A stretch of DNA of 64,000 bases from the NCBI GenBank assembly GCA_963828715.1, contig CAWHFX010000004.1, positions 124,001 through 188,000 of the forward strand, read 5' to 3'. The stretch comes from JAQGMV01 sp963828715. Its GTDB lineage: Bacteria; Pseudomonadota; Gammaproteobacteria; Burkholderiales; SG8-41. A program made the translations under genes and the position numbers. The notes under the pieces were generated by a model. That model worked only from the letters and a program-made list of their open reading frames with translations. It had not been told where the DNA came from and ran no database searches. Below, one piece after another: positions 37,514 through 45,895 of this stretch (within the stretch, counting starts at the first letter, position 1; the number at the start of each line of letters is the position of its first letter).

Positions 37514-38326
37514 ATGGAATGGCTGACCGACCCGAACGCCTGGGTCGCACTCGCAACGCTCGCCGCACTCGAGATCGTTCTCGGCGTAGACAACATCATA
37601 TTCATCTCTATTCTGGTCGGCCGGCTGCCGGAGCCGCAGCGTGCACGCGCGCGTACCCTCGGCCTCGCACTGGCGGCGGGAACGCGCATCCTGCTGCTGC
37701 TTTCGATTACGTGGGTCATGGGGCTCACCGAGCCGCTCTTCTCGTTCTGGGACCGTGACGTTTCGGGACGCGATCTGATTCTTCTCGGCGGCGGGCTGTT
37801 CCTGCTCTGGAAGAGCGTCCACGAAATTCATGGTTCACTCGAAGGTGAGGCGGAGCACCACGAGACGGCGCGGGCTGCGGCGTCTTTCTTTGCGGTAATC
37901 GGTCAGATTGCTGTCATCGACATCGTGTTTTCGCTCGATTCGGTGATCACCGCAGTGGGACTCGTCGACGAGGTCGCGATCATGATCGTCGCCATCCTGC
38001 TCGCCGTAGGCGTCATGATGTTCGCGGCGGGGCCGGTGAACGCGTTCGTCGAGAAGCATCCGACCATCAAGATGCTCGCGCTGAGCTTCCTGGTGCTGAT
38101 CGGGGTTGCGCTGATTGCGGAGGGCTGGGGCTTCCACATTCCCAAAGGCTATATCTACTTCTCGATGGCCTTCGCGATTGCGGTGGAGATGCTGAACATG
38201 CGGATACGCAAGCGCATGCAGGTGCCAGTGCAATTGCGGCGCAAGGGCCGCGGGGGCGGCGCTCGCCTAAAGCTCGGGCCTCGCCGCCCTACGGAACAGA
38301 AGGAAACCCATGGTTTCCCTCCGTAA
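37514..38326 (+). CDS. TerC family membrane protein (270 aa)
   Basis: Integral membrane protein with about seven helices and the two TerC acid motifs ALEIVLGVDNIIFISILVG near residue 18 and AVIDIVFSLDSVITAVGL near 135; the Asp residues in them are thought to bind metal. Members export manganese or guard against tellurite. A basic, disordered tail follows the last helix (residues 235-270). GGAGGTG is present before the ATG. No manganese (yybP-ykoY) riboswitch was seen in the 48-base gap upstream. Confidence 0.9.
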   Translation: MEWLTDPNAWVALATLAALEIVLGVDNIIFISILVGRLPEPQRARARTLGLALAAGTRILLLLSITWVMGLTEPLFSFWDRDVSGRDLILLGGGLFLLWKSVHEIHGSLEGEAEHHETARAAASFFAVIGQIAVIDIVFSLDSVITAVGLVDEVAIMIVAILLAVGVMMFAAGPVNAFVEKHPTIKMLALSFLVLIGVALIAEGWGFHIPKGYIYFSMAFAIAVEMLNMRIRKRMQVPVQLRRKGRGGGARLKLGPRRPTEQKETHGFPP

Positions 38327-38337
38327 CTCGTTTCCGG

Positions 38338-39529
38338 CTAAAACGCCGCCAGACCAGTCTGCGCACGCCCGAGGATGAGGGCGTGGATATCGTGAGTGCC
38401 CTCGTACGTATTCACGGCTTCGAGGTTCATGACGTGGCGAATGACATGGAACTCGTCCGAAATGCCGTTGCCGCCGTGCATGTCGCGCGCGGCGCGAGCG
38501 ATATCGAGCGCCTTGCCGCAGGAGTTGCGCTTCAGCAGCGACACCATTTCAGGGGTGGCGCGGCCGTCATCGAACAGACGTCCCAGGCGCAGCACCGCCT
38601 GTAGGCCGAGCGCGATTTCGGTCTGCATGTTCGCGAGCTTCAACTGAACGAGCTGGTTGGCGGCAAGCGGCTTGCCGAATTGCTTGCGTTCGACGGTGTA
38701 ATTACGGGCGGCGTGCCAGCAGAATTCAGCCGCGCCGAGCGCACCCCACGCGATGCCGAACCGCGCCTTATTCAGACAACTGAAGGGTCCTTTGAGACCC
38801 GAGACGCCCGGCAGCACGTTCTCGTCGGGGACAAACACGTCATCCATCACGACTTCGCCCGTCGTCGAGGCACGAAGGCTGAACTTGCCTTCGATTTTCG
38901 GCGCGGATAGTCCCTTGGCGCCTCTGTCTCAGCAGGTAACCGCGTATCACGTTATTGGGATCCTTGGCCCAGATCAGGAACACGTCGGCAAGCGGTGCGT
39001 TCGTGATCCACATCTTCGCGCCGTTCAGCCTGAAGCCGCCGTCAGCCTTGGTGGCCCGCGTCACCATGCCCCCAGGATCAGAACCATGATCCGGTTCGGT
39101 AAGACCGAAGCAACCGACCCATTCTCCGCGCGCAAGTTTCGGCAGGTATTTCTCCCGCTGTGCGTCGCTGCCGAATTCATAGATCGGATACATGACGAGG
39201 CTCGACTGCACCGAAAGGGCCGACCGATAGCCGCTGTCGACACGTTCGACTTCGCGCGCGATGAGCCCATAGCTCACGTTGTTCACGCCCGCGCACCCGT
39301 AGCCTTCGATGGTCGCGCCGAGAAAACCAAGCTCGCCCATCTCGTTCATGATCTCGCGATGGAACTTCTCGAGGCGATTCGCCTCGATCACCCGCGGCAT
39401 CAGCTTGTCCTGGCAGTACGCGCGGGCGCTGTCGCGAATCATGCGCTCTTCGTCCGTGAGCTGATCTTCGATGAGCAGCGGATCGTCCCACATGAAAGCG
39501 GGCTTCGTGGTGGGGATCGGTGCGGTCAT
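38338..39529 (-). pseudogene. gcdH: Glutaryl-CoA dehydrogenase, one frameshift
   Basis: FAD acyl-CoA dehydrogenase that turns glutaryl-CoA to crotonyl-CoA and CO2. The N-terminal piece from ATG 39529 (AGGAG upstream) holds WDDPLLIEDQLTDEERMIRD, GYGCAGVNNVSYGLIAREVE and GCFGLTEPDHGSDPGGMVTR. The frame slips at VIRGYLL, near 38927-38932. The second piece has VFVPDENVLPGVSGLKGPF, GVALGAAEFC-like helices and NLEAVNTYEGTHDIHALILG, where Glu of the TYEGTHDIH segment is the catalytic base. Removing one base gives LLDRGAKGLSAPKIEGKFS and a 396-residue protein, the normal length. Error or recent mutation. Confidence 0.88.
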
Positions 39530-39675
39530 GGATGGCTCCTGATACAATCGCGGAGAAGGATGCAAGGCACGGCGCTGGAATTCACGGCGCTTCAATTCTA
39601 TTTGACGCACGTCTTTCGTGCCATGTTTACGACGCACGAGACCCCGGCGTCTCCCGAGCCACTTCTCGATCGTTC

Positions 39676-40890
39676 ATGGCGGAACCCGACCTGTCGAAGC
39701 TGCGCATCGACCGCAGCGCGCCGCGGTCGAATGTCGGCACGCGCCGCAGGCGCCGCGTGTGGCGCTGGTCGATCGTCGCCGTCGTCGCTCTGGTGCTCGC
39801 TTATCTCGCATCGACCTATCGTCCAAGCGTCGCGGTCGAGACGGCCACGGCGGCGCAGGTATATCCGTCACAGGCCTACACGCTTCTGAACGCAACCGGC
39901 TATGTAGTTGCGCAGCGCAAGGCTGCGGTCGCTTCGAAAGCGACAGGACGGCTCGAATGGCTCGGCGTTCGCGAAGGCAGCACGGTCAAGGCGACGGAGG
40001 TGATTGCGCGGCTCGAAAGCCAGGACGTGACGGCGCAGATGGAACAGGCGGCTGCGAATATCAAGGTTGCGGAGGCCAACCTGGAGCAGGGCGAGGCGGA
40101 GCTGAGAGAGGCCGAGCGCGCGCTCAAGCGTTCCGCGGATCTCCTGGAGAAAAACTTCGTTTCGCCGGCGGCCCACGACACGGCCATCGCACGCTACGCC
40201 CGTGCGAAGGCGGCGATCAGTGGCTACCACGCAGCGATCGCGGCGGCGCGGGCGACGCACCGGGCCGCGCGAGTGGCGGTCGAGCAGACGCTCATCCGCG
40301 CGCCGTTCGACGGTGTCGTTCTGACGAAGAATGCCAATGTCGGCGACGTGATCACGCCGTTCTCGTCAGCGCTCGGCTCGCAGGCCGCCGTCGTGACCAT
40401 GGCGGACATGTCCACGCTCGAAGTCGAAGCCGACGTGTCGGAATCGAACATCGGCAAGGTGCAACTCGGGCAGGCATGCGAGGTACAGCTCGATGCGCTG
40501 CCGGGCCGGCGCTTTCGTTGCGAGGTGCAGCGCCTCGTGCCGACAGTCGATCGCTCGAAGGCGACCGTGACGGTGAAGGTGCGTTTCGTGGATAAGGACC
40601 CGCGCGTGCTGCCCGAGATGAGCGCGAAGGTCGCATTTCTCTCACAGGCGGTACCCGAAACAGACAACAAGCCGCTCATCGCGGTTCCGGCAGCGGCCAT
40701 CGTCGCACGGGATGAGAAGAACGTCGTATACGCGGTGCGCGACGGTAGCGCCGTGGAAGTTCCGGTACAGGTCGGCGCACGCATCGGAGACCTGGTGCAG
40801 GTGTCCGGTGTCGCGGTGGGCGAGAAGGTGATTGTCAACCCGCTCGAGCGGATCCGCGACCGCGCACGCGTCACGACTGCAACGAAATAG
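39676..40890 (+). CDS. HlyD/MacA-like periplasmic adaptor (404 aa)
   Basis: Membrane fusion protein. Residues 25-45 form one membrane anchor (RWSIVAVVALVLAYLA). A lipoyl-like part (SKATGRLEWLGVREGSTVKA) flanks a coiled-coil hairpin (residues about 110-185, MEQAAANIKVAEANLEQGEA to ALKRSADLLEKNFVSPAAHD), then LIRAPFDGVVLTKNANVGD and a beta barrel. It links the ABC pump below to an outer-membrane channel or acts with it in lipid/drug export. Start MAEPDLSKL at 39676; the frame is open further upstream across the promoter region. Its stop TAG shares a base with the GTG of the ABC gene. Confidence 0.88.
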   Translation: MAEPDLSKLRIDRSAPRSNVGTRRRRRVWRWSIVAVVALVLAYLASTYRPSVAVETATAAQVYPSQAYTLLNATGYVVAQRKAAVASKATGRLEWLGVREGSTVKATEVIARLESQDVTAQMEQAAANIKVAEANLEQGEAELREAERALKRSADLLEKNFVSPAAHDTAIARYARAKAAISGYHAAIAAARATHRAARVAVEQTLIRAPFDGVVLTKNANVGDVITPFSSALGSQAAVVTMADMSTLEVEADVSESNIGKVQLGQACEVQLDALPGRRFRCEVQRLVPTVDRSKATVTVKVRFVDKDPRVLPEMSAKVAFLSQAVPETDNKPLIAVPAAAIVARDEKNVVYAVRDGSAVEVPVQVGARIGDLVQVSGVAVGEKVIVNPLERIRDRARVTTATK

Positions 40891-41636
40891 TGAGTGCCGG
40901 CGCTCTCAGCGCGATCGAACAGGACGCAACACGACGCTGGATGATTACGCCGCGCGAACCGATCGTCGAAATCGAAAATCTGTCGAAGTCTTATCGTCGC
41001 GGTGGCCAGATCGTGCCCGTGCTGCAGGACATCGATCTCACCATCGCAGCGGGTGAATTCGTCGCGTTGATGGGCCCTTCCGGATCGGGCAAGAGCACGC
41101 TGCTCAACCTGATCGCGGGAATCGACAAGCCCGACGGCGGCACGTTACGGGTGGGCGGGGTCGATATCGTCGCGTTGAGCGAAGCCGCGCTCGCTGACTG
41201 GCGGGCCGAGCACGTCGGATTCATATTCCAGTTTTATAACCTCATGCCTGTGCTTACCGCATATGAGAATGTCGAACTGCCGCTGCTGCTTACGCGCCTT
41301 GCGGCGTCCGAGCGCAGGGAGCACGTCGAAGCCGCGCTCGCCATGGTCGGCCTCGCCGACCGCATGGAACACTATCCGTCAGAGCTCTCAGGCGGGCAAC
41401 AGCAGCGCGTCGCGATCGCGCGGGCCGTGATCACCGATCCGACGATTCTCGTGGCAGACGAGCCCACCGGCGATCTCGACCGCGTATCTGCAGAGGACAT
41501 ACTGGCACTCATGGACCGGTTGAACGGCGATCTGGGCAAGACGATCATCATGGTCACGCACGATCCAAGCGCGGCTCGGCATGCGCGCACGCAGCGGCAT
41601 CTGGAGAAGGGCGTGCTGACGGACGGTGATCGGTGA
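40890..41636 (+). CDS. ABC transporter ATPase, MacB/LolD type (248 aa)
   Basis: Nucleotide-binding subunit: Walker A GPSGSGKSTLLNLIAGIDKP near residue 70, Q-loop FIFQFYNLMPVLTAYENVEL, signature LSGGQQQRVAIARAV near 168 and Walker B ILVADEPTGDLDRVSAEDIL. The family couples ATP use to mechanotransmission through FtsX-type permeases. Start GTG 40890 overlaps the adaptor stop; ATG 40941 (MITPREPIVEIENLSK) fits family length better and may be the real one. Confidence 0.9.
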   Translation: MSAGALSAIEQDATRRWMITPREPIVEIENLSKSYRRGGQIVPVLQDIDLTIAAGEFVALMGPSGSGKSTLLNLIAGIDKPDGGTLRVGGVDIVALSEAALADWRAEHVGFIFQFYNLMPVLTAYENVELPLLLTRLAASERREHVEAALAMVGLADRMEHYPSELSGGQQQRVAIARAVITDPTILVADEPTGDLDRVSAEDILALMDRLNGDLGKTIIMVTHDPSAARHARTQRHLEKGVLTDGDR

Positions 41637-41638
41637 GC

Positions 41639-41699
41639 AGTGATGGGTGATCGAAGACCGGGGTGACCCGTCACCCTGGTCACTCGTCACCCGTCACGG
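41639..41699. repeat. Short tandem/inverted GTGAC-type repeat between ABC genes
   Basis: The 78-base gap between ATPase and first permease is filled with close copies of GGGTGAC, GTCACCC and GTCACTCGTCACCCGTCACG. The units occur in both orientations and can fold into a hairpin (GGGTGACCCGTCACCC). No open frame uses it. Confidence 0.6.
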
Positions 41700-41714
41700 A
41701 CAAACGAGATCGCA

Positions 41715-42882
41715 ATGGCCTGGATGTATTTCCTCAAACTCATCCTGCGCAACACGCTGCGCCACAAACTGCGCACCGGCCTGACGGTGATCGGGCTCGT
41801 CGTCGCGTTTCTCTCGTTCGGATTGCTGCAGACGATCGTCGACGCGTGGTATCACGGCGCCGACGCGGCCGCGCCGAACCGCCTGATCACGCGAAACGCG
41901 GTGTCCCTGACCGTGCCGCTTCCGCTTCACTACCGCGAGCGGGTGCGCGCCGTCGAGGGCGTCAGATCCGTCGCGACCGCGAATTGGTTCGCAGGCGTCT
42001 ACCAGGATCCCGAAGAATTTCTTCCCGCAGTTCGCAGTCGACCCAAAACCGTATTTCGCAATGTATCCCGAGTACCGGATTCCCGCGCCGGAGTTCGAGG
42101 CGTTCCTGCGCGACCGCAAAGGCGCGATCGTCGGGCGGAAGCTGGCGGACAACTTCGGTTTCAAGATCGGCGATACCGTGCCGATCAAGGGAACGATCTT
42201 CCCGGGCAACTGGGAGTTCACGGTGCGCGCCATCTACGACGGCGCCGAACCGAAAACGGACACCTCGCTTTTTTTCTTCCATTGGGATTACTTGAATGAG
42301 ACCGTGCGCAAGCGCACGCCGCAGAAGGCGAATCAGGTCGGGATTTTCCTGGTGGAGGTAAGCGACATCGATATGGCGGCAGCGGTAAGCCAGGAAATCG
42401 ACAAGCAGTTCAAGAACTCGATCGCCGAAACGCTGACCGAAACCGAGCAGGCATTTCAGATCGGCTTCGTAAAACAGACGGAAGCCATCGTGATCGCGAT
42501 CCGCATCGTCTCGTACGTGGTCATTTTCATCATTCTCGCCGTCATGGCCAACACCATGGCGATGACCGCACGGGAGCGGCTCGGCGAATACGCGACGTTC
42601 AAGGCGCTCGGATTCGGCCCGGCGTTCGTTGCGGCGCTCATCTTCGGCGAATCGCTTGCGATCTCCGCCGTGGGCTGCACGTTCGGTATCGCGCTGACGT
42701 TCCCGGTCGGCAACTGGTTCGCGGGCCAGATGGGCACGCTTTTCCCCGTGTTCGAGGTGAGCGACGAGACAGTGCTGCTCCAGGCGGCCTGCGCGCTGGG
42801 CGTCGGCGTGATTGCCGCGGCCTTGCCGGCCCGCCGCGCGGCGCGCGTGCGCATCGTGGAGGGACTCAGGGCGATTGGCTAG
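41715..42882 (+). pseudogene. FtsX-like ABC permease 1, one frameshift
   Basis: The N-terminal piece (ATG 41715) has the first membrane helix LTVIGLVVAFLSFGLLQTI. It leaves frame after VYQDP. The second piece, from about 42020, reads FFPQFAVDPKPYFAMYPEYR, then GRKLADNFGFKIGDTVPIKG and three C-terminal helices (YVVIFIILAVMANTMAMTAR, ATFKALGFGPAFVAALIFGE, ACALGVGVIAAALPARRAAR). The CCC at 42009-42011 shortened to CC repairs it, giving 388 residues, exactly the length of the second permease. Partner of the ATPase above. Confidence 0.85.
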
Positions 42883-42904
42883 CGATACTCCAGTGGTTCT
42901 GCCT

Positions 42905-43000
42905 CAGGCCTCGGTACGCTCGGACGAGAGTGCTGATCGGCGTTGGAATGTCACGTTCGCTGTTTCACAGCCCCCGCTCACGAAATGGGGTCGTTCTAGC
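42905..43000 (+). repeat. Intergenic repeat, copy A
   Basis: The 118-base gap between the two permeases shares a diverged block with 49898-50003. Common pieces include GTACGCTCGGACG, then a GAGT/TTCT-like step, TCACGTTCGC, ACAGCC, CCGCTCAC and a closing GTTCTA. It ends one base before the ATG of the second permease, so it also carries that gene's leader. Confidence 0.55.
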
Positions 43001-44167
43001 ATGACGCTTCCACTGCGCTACACGCTCCGAAATCTCTGGACGCGCAAGCTCACCACCGTGCTCACGGCGGGCGGCATGGCGCTCGTCGTGTTCGTATTCG
43101 CGGCCGTGCAGATGCTCGACACGGGCCTGCGCCAGACGCTCGTCGCGACCGGCCAGCCCGAAAACATTCTCGTGACACGGCGCGCAGCGGGTGCGGAGAT
43201 ATCGAGCTCGGTCGACCGCTCGCAAGCCTCGATCGTGGAGGCGCAGCCGGAAGTTGCTATCGGCGGCAATGGAGAGCGCCTTGTGTCGAAAGAGGTCGTG
43301 ATCCTGATCACGTTGCCGAAGCGCGAGACGGGGCAGGCGACGAACGTGACGACACGCGGCATCGGTGCCGCTGGTTTCGCACTGCGACCGCAGGTGCGGA
43401 TCACCGGGGGCCGGGCATTCCGCGCGGGCTCCTCGGAGGTGATCGTCGGAACCAGTCTCGCGGAGCGCTTCGACGGCGCGTCGATCGGTGACGTGATGCG
43501 CTTCGGTGGGCGCGAGTGGCGTGTCGTCGGCGTTTTCGACAGTGGAGGTGCGGCCTTCGATTCCGAAGTGTGGGGCGATGCCGACCAGCTCATGCAGGCG
43601 TTCAGGCGGTCGGCGTACTCGTCTGTGGTCGCCAGGCTCGTCAACGCCTCCGCCAACGAAGCGATGAGAACGCGGCTCGAGGGCGATCCGCGCCTTACGC
43701 TCGATATCAAACCGGAGCGCGTGTTCTACGAGGAGCAGTCGCAGGCACTGTCGAAGTTCATCAGCTACCTCGGTCTCACGCTCTCGATCATCTTTTCTAT
43801 CGGCGCGATGATCGGCGCCATGATCACGATGTATGCGGCAGTAGCAAACCGTGTCGGCGAGATCGGGACATTGCGTGCGCTCGGCTTTCGCCGGAGCGCT
43901 GTCCTCGGCGCGTTCCTGTTCGAATCGATATTGCTCGGCGCGATCGGGGGCGTGGCAGGCATCGCGCTCGCCTCGGTCATGCAGCTCGTCCAGATCTCGA
44001 CACTGAACTGGCAGTCCTTCGCGGAGCTTGCGTTTACGTTCACGCTCACGGCGCGTATTGCGATCGGCTCGTTCTTATTCGCGATCGTGATGGGCATCGT
44101 CGGCGGGTTTCTCCCGGCCGTACGTGCGGCGCGGCTCAACATCATCGACGCGCTGCGGGCCGCGTGA
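43001..44167 (+). CDS. FtsX-like ABC permease 2 (388 aa)
   Basis: Second permease of the MacAB/LolCE-like system. N-terminal helix KLTTVLTAGGMALVVFVFAA, a large periplasmic domain (residues about 45-255, with GGRAFRAGSSEVIVGTSLAE), then three helices: SYLGLTLSIIFSIGAMIGAM, LGAFLFESILLGAIGGVAGI and IAIGSFLFAIVMGIVGGFLP, closing with the FtsX signature PAVRAARLNIIDALRA. ATG 43001 matches permease 1 in position and length; the upstream part of the frame overlaps permease 1 and is not used. Two different FtsX subunits suggest a heterodimer as in LolCE. Confidence 0.9.
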   Translation: MTLPLRYTLRNLWTRKLTTVLTAGGMALVVFVFAAVQMLDTGLRQTLVATGQPENILVTRRAAGAEISSSVDRSQASIVEAQPEVAIGGNGERLVSKEVVILITLPKRETGQATNVTTRGIGAAGFALRPQVRITGGRAFRAGSSEVIVGTSLAERFDGASIGDVMRFGGREWRVVGVFDSGGAAFDSEVWGDADQLMQAFRRSAYSSVVARLVNASANEAMRTRLEGDPRLTLDIKPERVFYEEQSQALSKFISYLGLTLSIIFSIGAMIGAMITMYAAVANRVGEIGTLRALGFRRSAVLGAFLFESILLGAIGGVAGIALASVMQLVQISTLNWQSFAELAFTFTLTARIAIGSFLFAIVMGIVGGFLPAVRAARLNIIDALRAA

Positions 44168-44174
44168 ACGGTGG

Positions 44175-44729
44175 TCAGGGCACTGGCGGACTGACGTTCA
44201 TCGGTGCGATCGTCCCCATGTGAAATTTGTACTCGCCGCGCCGGCGATCGTTGAAATAGTGATTGAGTGTCTGCCGCACCGTGGCGAACGCGATTTCGTC
44301 CCACGGAATTTCGCCTTCCGCGAAGAGGCGCGCTTCGAGCGTCTCGGCGCCCGCGCTGAAATCAGTGTCGAGCATTCGAGCCCGGAACAGCATGTAGACC
44401 TGGCTGATGTGAGGAATGTTGAACAACGCATAGAGAGGCCCGACCTCGACCCGCGCGTTTGCTTCCTCCAGCGTTTCGCGCGCCGCGCCTTCAACGGTGG
44501 TCTCGCCGTTCTCCATATAGCCGGCCGGCACCGTCCACAGTCCGTGGCGCGGCTCGATGGCGCGGCGGCACAGAAGGATGCGGTCTTCCCATTCCGCTAT
44601 GCAGCCGACCACCATCCGCGGATTCTGGTAGTGAATCGTCTCGCAGGCATCGCAAACGTGGCGCGGCAGGTTGTCGCCCGGCGGCACTTTCAAAGCCACC
44701 GGCGCGCCGCAGTTACTGCAGAATTTCAT
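44175..44729 (-). CDS. Nudix hydrolase with N-terminal zinc ribbon (184 aa)
   Basis: The first 30 residues carry four cysteines (CSNCGAPV and CDACETIHYQNP) as a zinc ribbon like that of NudC. The Nudix box GETTVEGAARETLEEA, preceded by VPAGYMEN, is complete (E and the REXXEE core). It would cleave a nucleoside diphosphate linked to another group; NAD(H), ADP-ribose or capped RNA cannot be told apart. It converges on permease 2 with an 8-base gap and is divergent from the AAA gene. Confidence 0.9.
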   Translation of the reverse strand: MKFCSNCGAPVALKVPPGDNLPRHVCDACETIHYQNPRMVVGCIAEWEDRILLCRRAIEPRHGLWTVPAGYMENGETTVEGAARETLEEANARVEVGPLYALFNIPHISQVYMLFRARMLDTDFSAGAETLEARLFAEGEIPWDEIAFATVRQTLNHYFNDRRRGEYKFHMGTIAPMNVSPPVP

Positions 44730-44779
44730 CAGGGTAGGGGAGCGCTCAGACCGTGAGCACTATACGATAACATCGCCGC

Positions 44780-45841
44780 ATGCGTTCTTCGCACGTTCTG
44801 CGCCTGCTCGATCGCGAATTTTCGAGCACCGCCTCGTTCGGCCACACGCCCGTGATGCTGTGGGGACCGCCGGGCATCGGCAAATCACGCATCGTCGCGC
44901 ACGTCGCCGCCGCACACGGTGCGCCGCTGGTCGACGTGCGCCTGTCTCAGATGGAACCGACCGACCTGCGCGGGATCCCGTTCCGAAACGGCGCGCGAGT
45001 GGAATGGTCTGTCCCGGCGCTGCTGCCGGAAGCGGGCCGGCACGGTACACGCGGCATTCTGTTTCTGGACGAGATCACCTCCGCTCCGCCCACCGTCACG
45101 GCGGCGGCATATCAGCTCATCCTCGACCGGCGTCTCGGTGAGTATGTACTGCCCGAGGGCTGGACTGTATTTGCCGCGGGAAACCGTTACGGCGACCGCG
45201 GTGTCACGTACGTGATGCCTGCGCCGCTTGCGAATCGCTTCACCCATTACGAGCTCGAACCGCATCTGGACGACTGGGTCGCGTGGGCGCAGGACGCCGA
45301 CATCGACGAGCGCATCATCGCGTTTCTGCGCTTCAGGCCCGACCTGCTGTTCGATTTCGATCCCGCTCGGAACGCGGTCGCGTTCCCGAGTCCGCGCTCG
45401 TGGGAGTTCGCGCACCGGGCGTTGCAGAAATTCTCGGATGATCCCGACCTGCTGCTGCCGTCGCTGGAAGGGTGCGTGGGGCCGGCTGCGGCCGTGGAGT
45501 TGAACGCATTCATCGAACACATGACAGAGTTGCCCGACGTGGACGCCATCCTGCAGGGCCGCTGTCAGGACGTGCCGGTCAGTCTTGATCTGAAATATGG
45601 CGTTGCGGCAGCGGTGGTGCGCCGTGCGCTTCAGTCGCGCGCGCAGCGTGACGCCTCCCATCTTCTTGCCAACGCATTGCGATATGCGAAGGCTTTCCCG
45701 GAACGCGAGTTCGGCGTGATGCTCGTCGCCGATCTGCAGCGTGGCATCGGGAAGCCGCTCGTCTCCATGCCTGAGTTTCGCGAGTGGGCGACCAGCGTTT
45801 CCGATCTCGTGTTGTTCGATCTGGGAAACGAACGAGCGTGA
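44780..45841 (+). CDS. MoxR-like AAA+ ATPase, second module (353 aa)
   Basis: Dynein-related AAA ATPase: Walker A MLWGPPGIGKSRIVAHVAA near residue 30, Walker B RGILFLDEITSAPPTVTAAA near 92, sensor region TVFAAGNRYGDRGVTYVMP near 133. The C-terminal 120 residues are a helical lid. It is followed 55 bases later by the DUF2201 protein; ATPase/VWA-like pairs of this sort (COG0714/COG3864) are found together in many proteobacteria with unknown targets. A TATACGATAACAT stretch at 44762-44774 could hold the -10 box. Confidence 0.87.
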   Translation: MRSSHVLRLLDREFSSTASFGHTPVMLWGPPGIGKSRIVAHVAAAHGAPLVDVRLSQMEPTDLRGIPFRNGARVEWSVPALLPEAGRHGTRGILFLDEITSAPPTVTAAAYQLILDRRLGEYVLPEGWTVFAAGNRYGDRGVTYVMPAPLANRFTHYELEPHLDDWVAWAQDADIDERIIAFLRFRPDLLFDFDPARNAVAFPSPRSWEFAHRALQKFSDDPDLLLPSLEGCVGPAAAVELNAFIEHMTELPDVDAILQGRCQDVPVSLDLKYGVAAAVVRRALQSRAQRDASHLLANALRYAKAFPEREFGVMLVADLQRGIGKPLVSMPEFREWATSVSDLVLFDLGNERA

Positions 45842-45895
45842 CGCGTTCGAGGCCGCGAAGCACGCGTCAGGGTCTAGCCCTGACGATCCGGACGA

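Noticed and set aside
35531..37831. Very long reverse-strand frame (766 codons)
   Set aside because: Antisense to the DSD1-like gene with histidine/arginine-rich, unprotein-like composition; a high-GC shadow.
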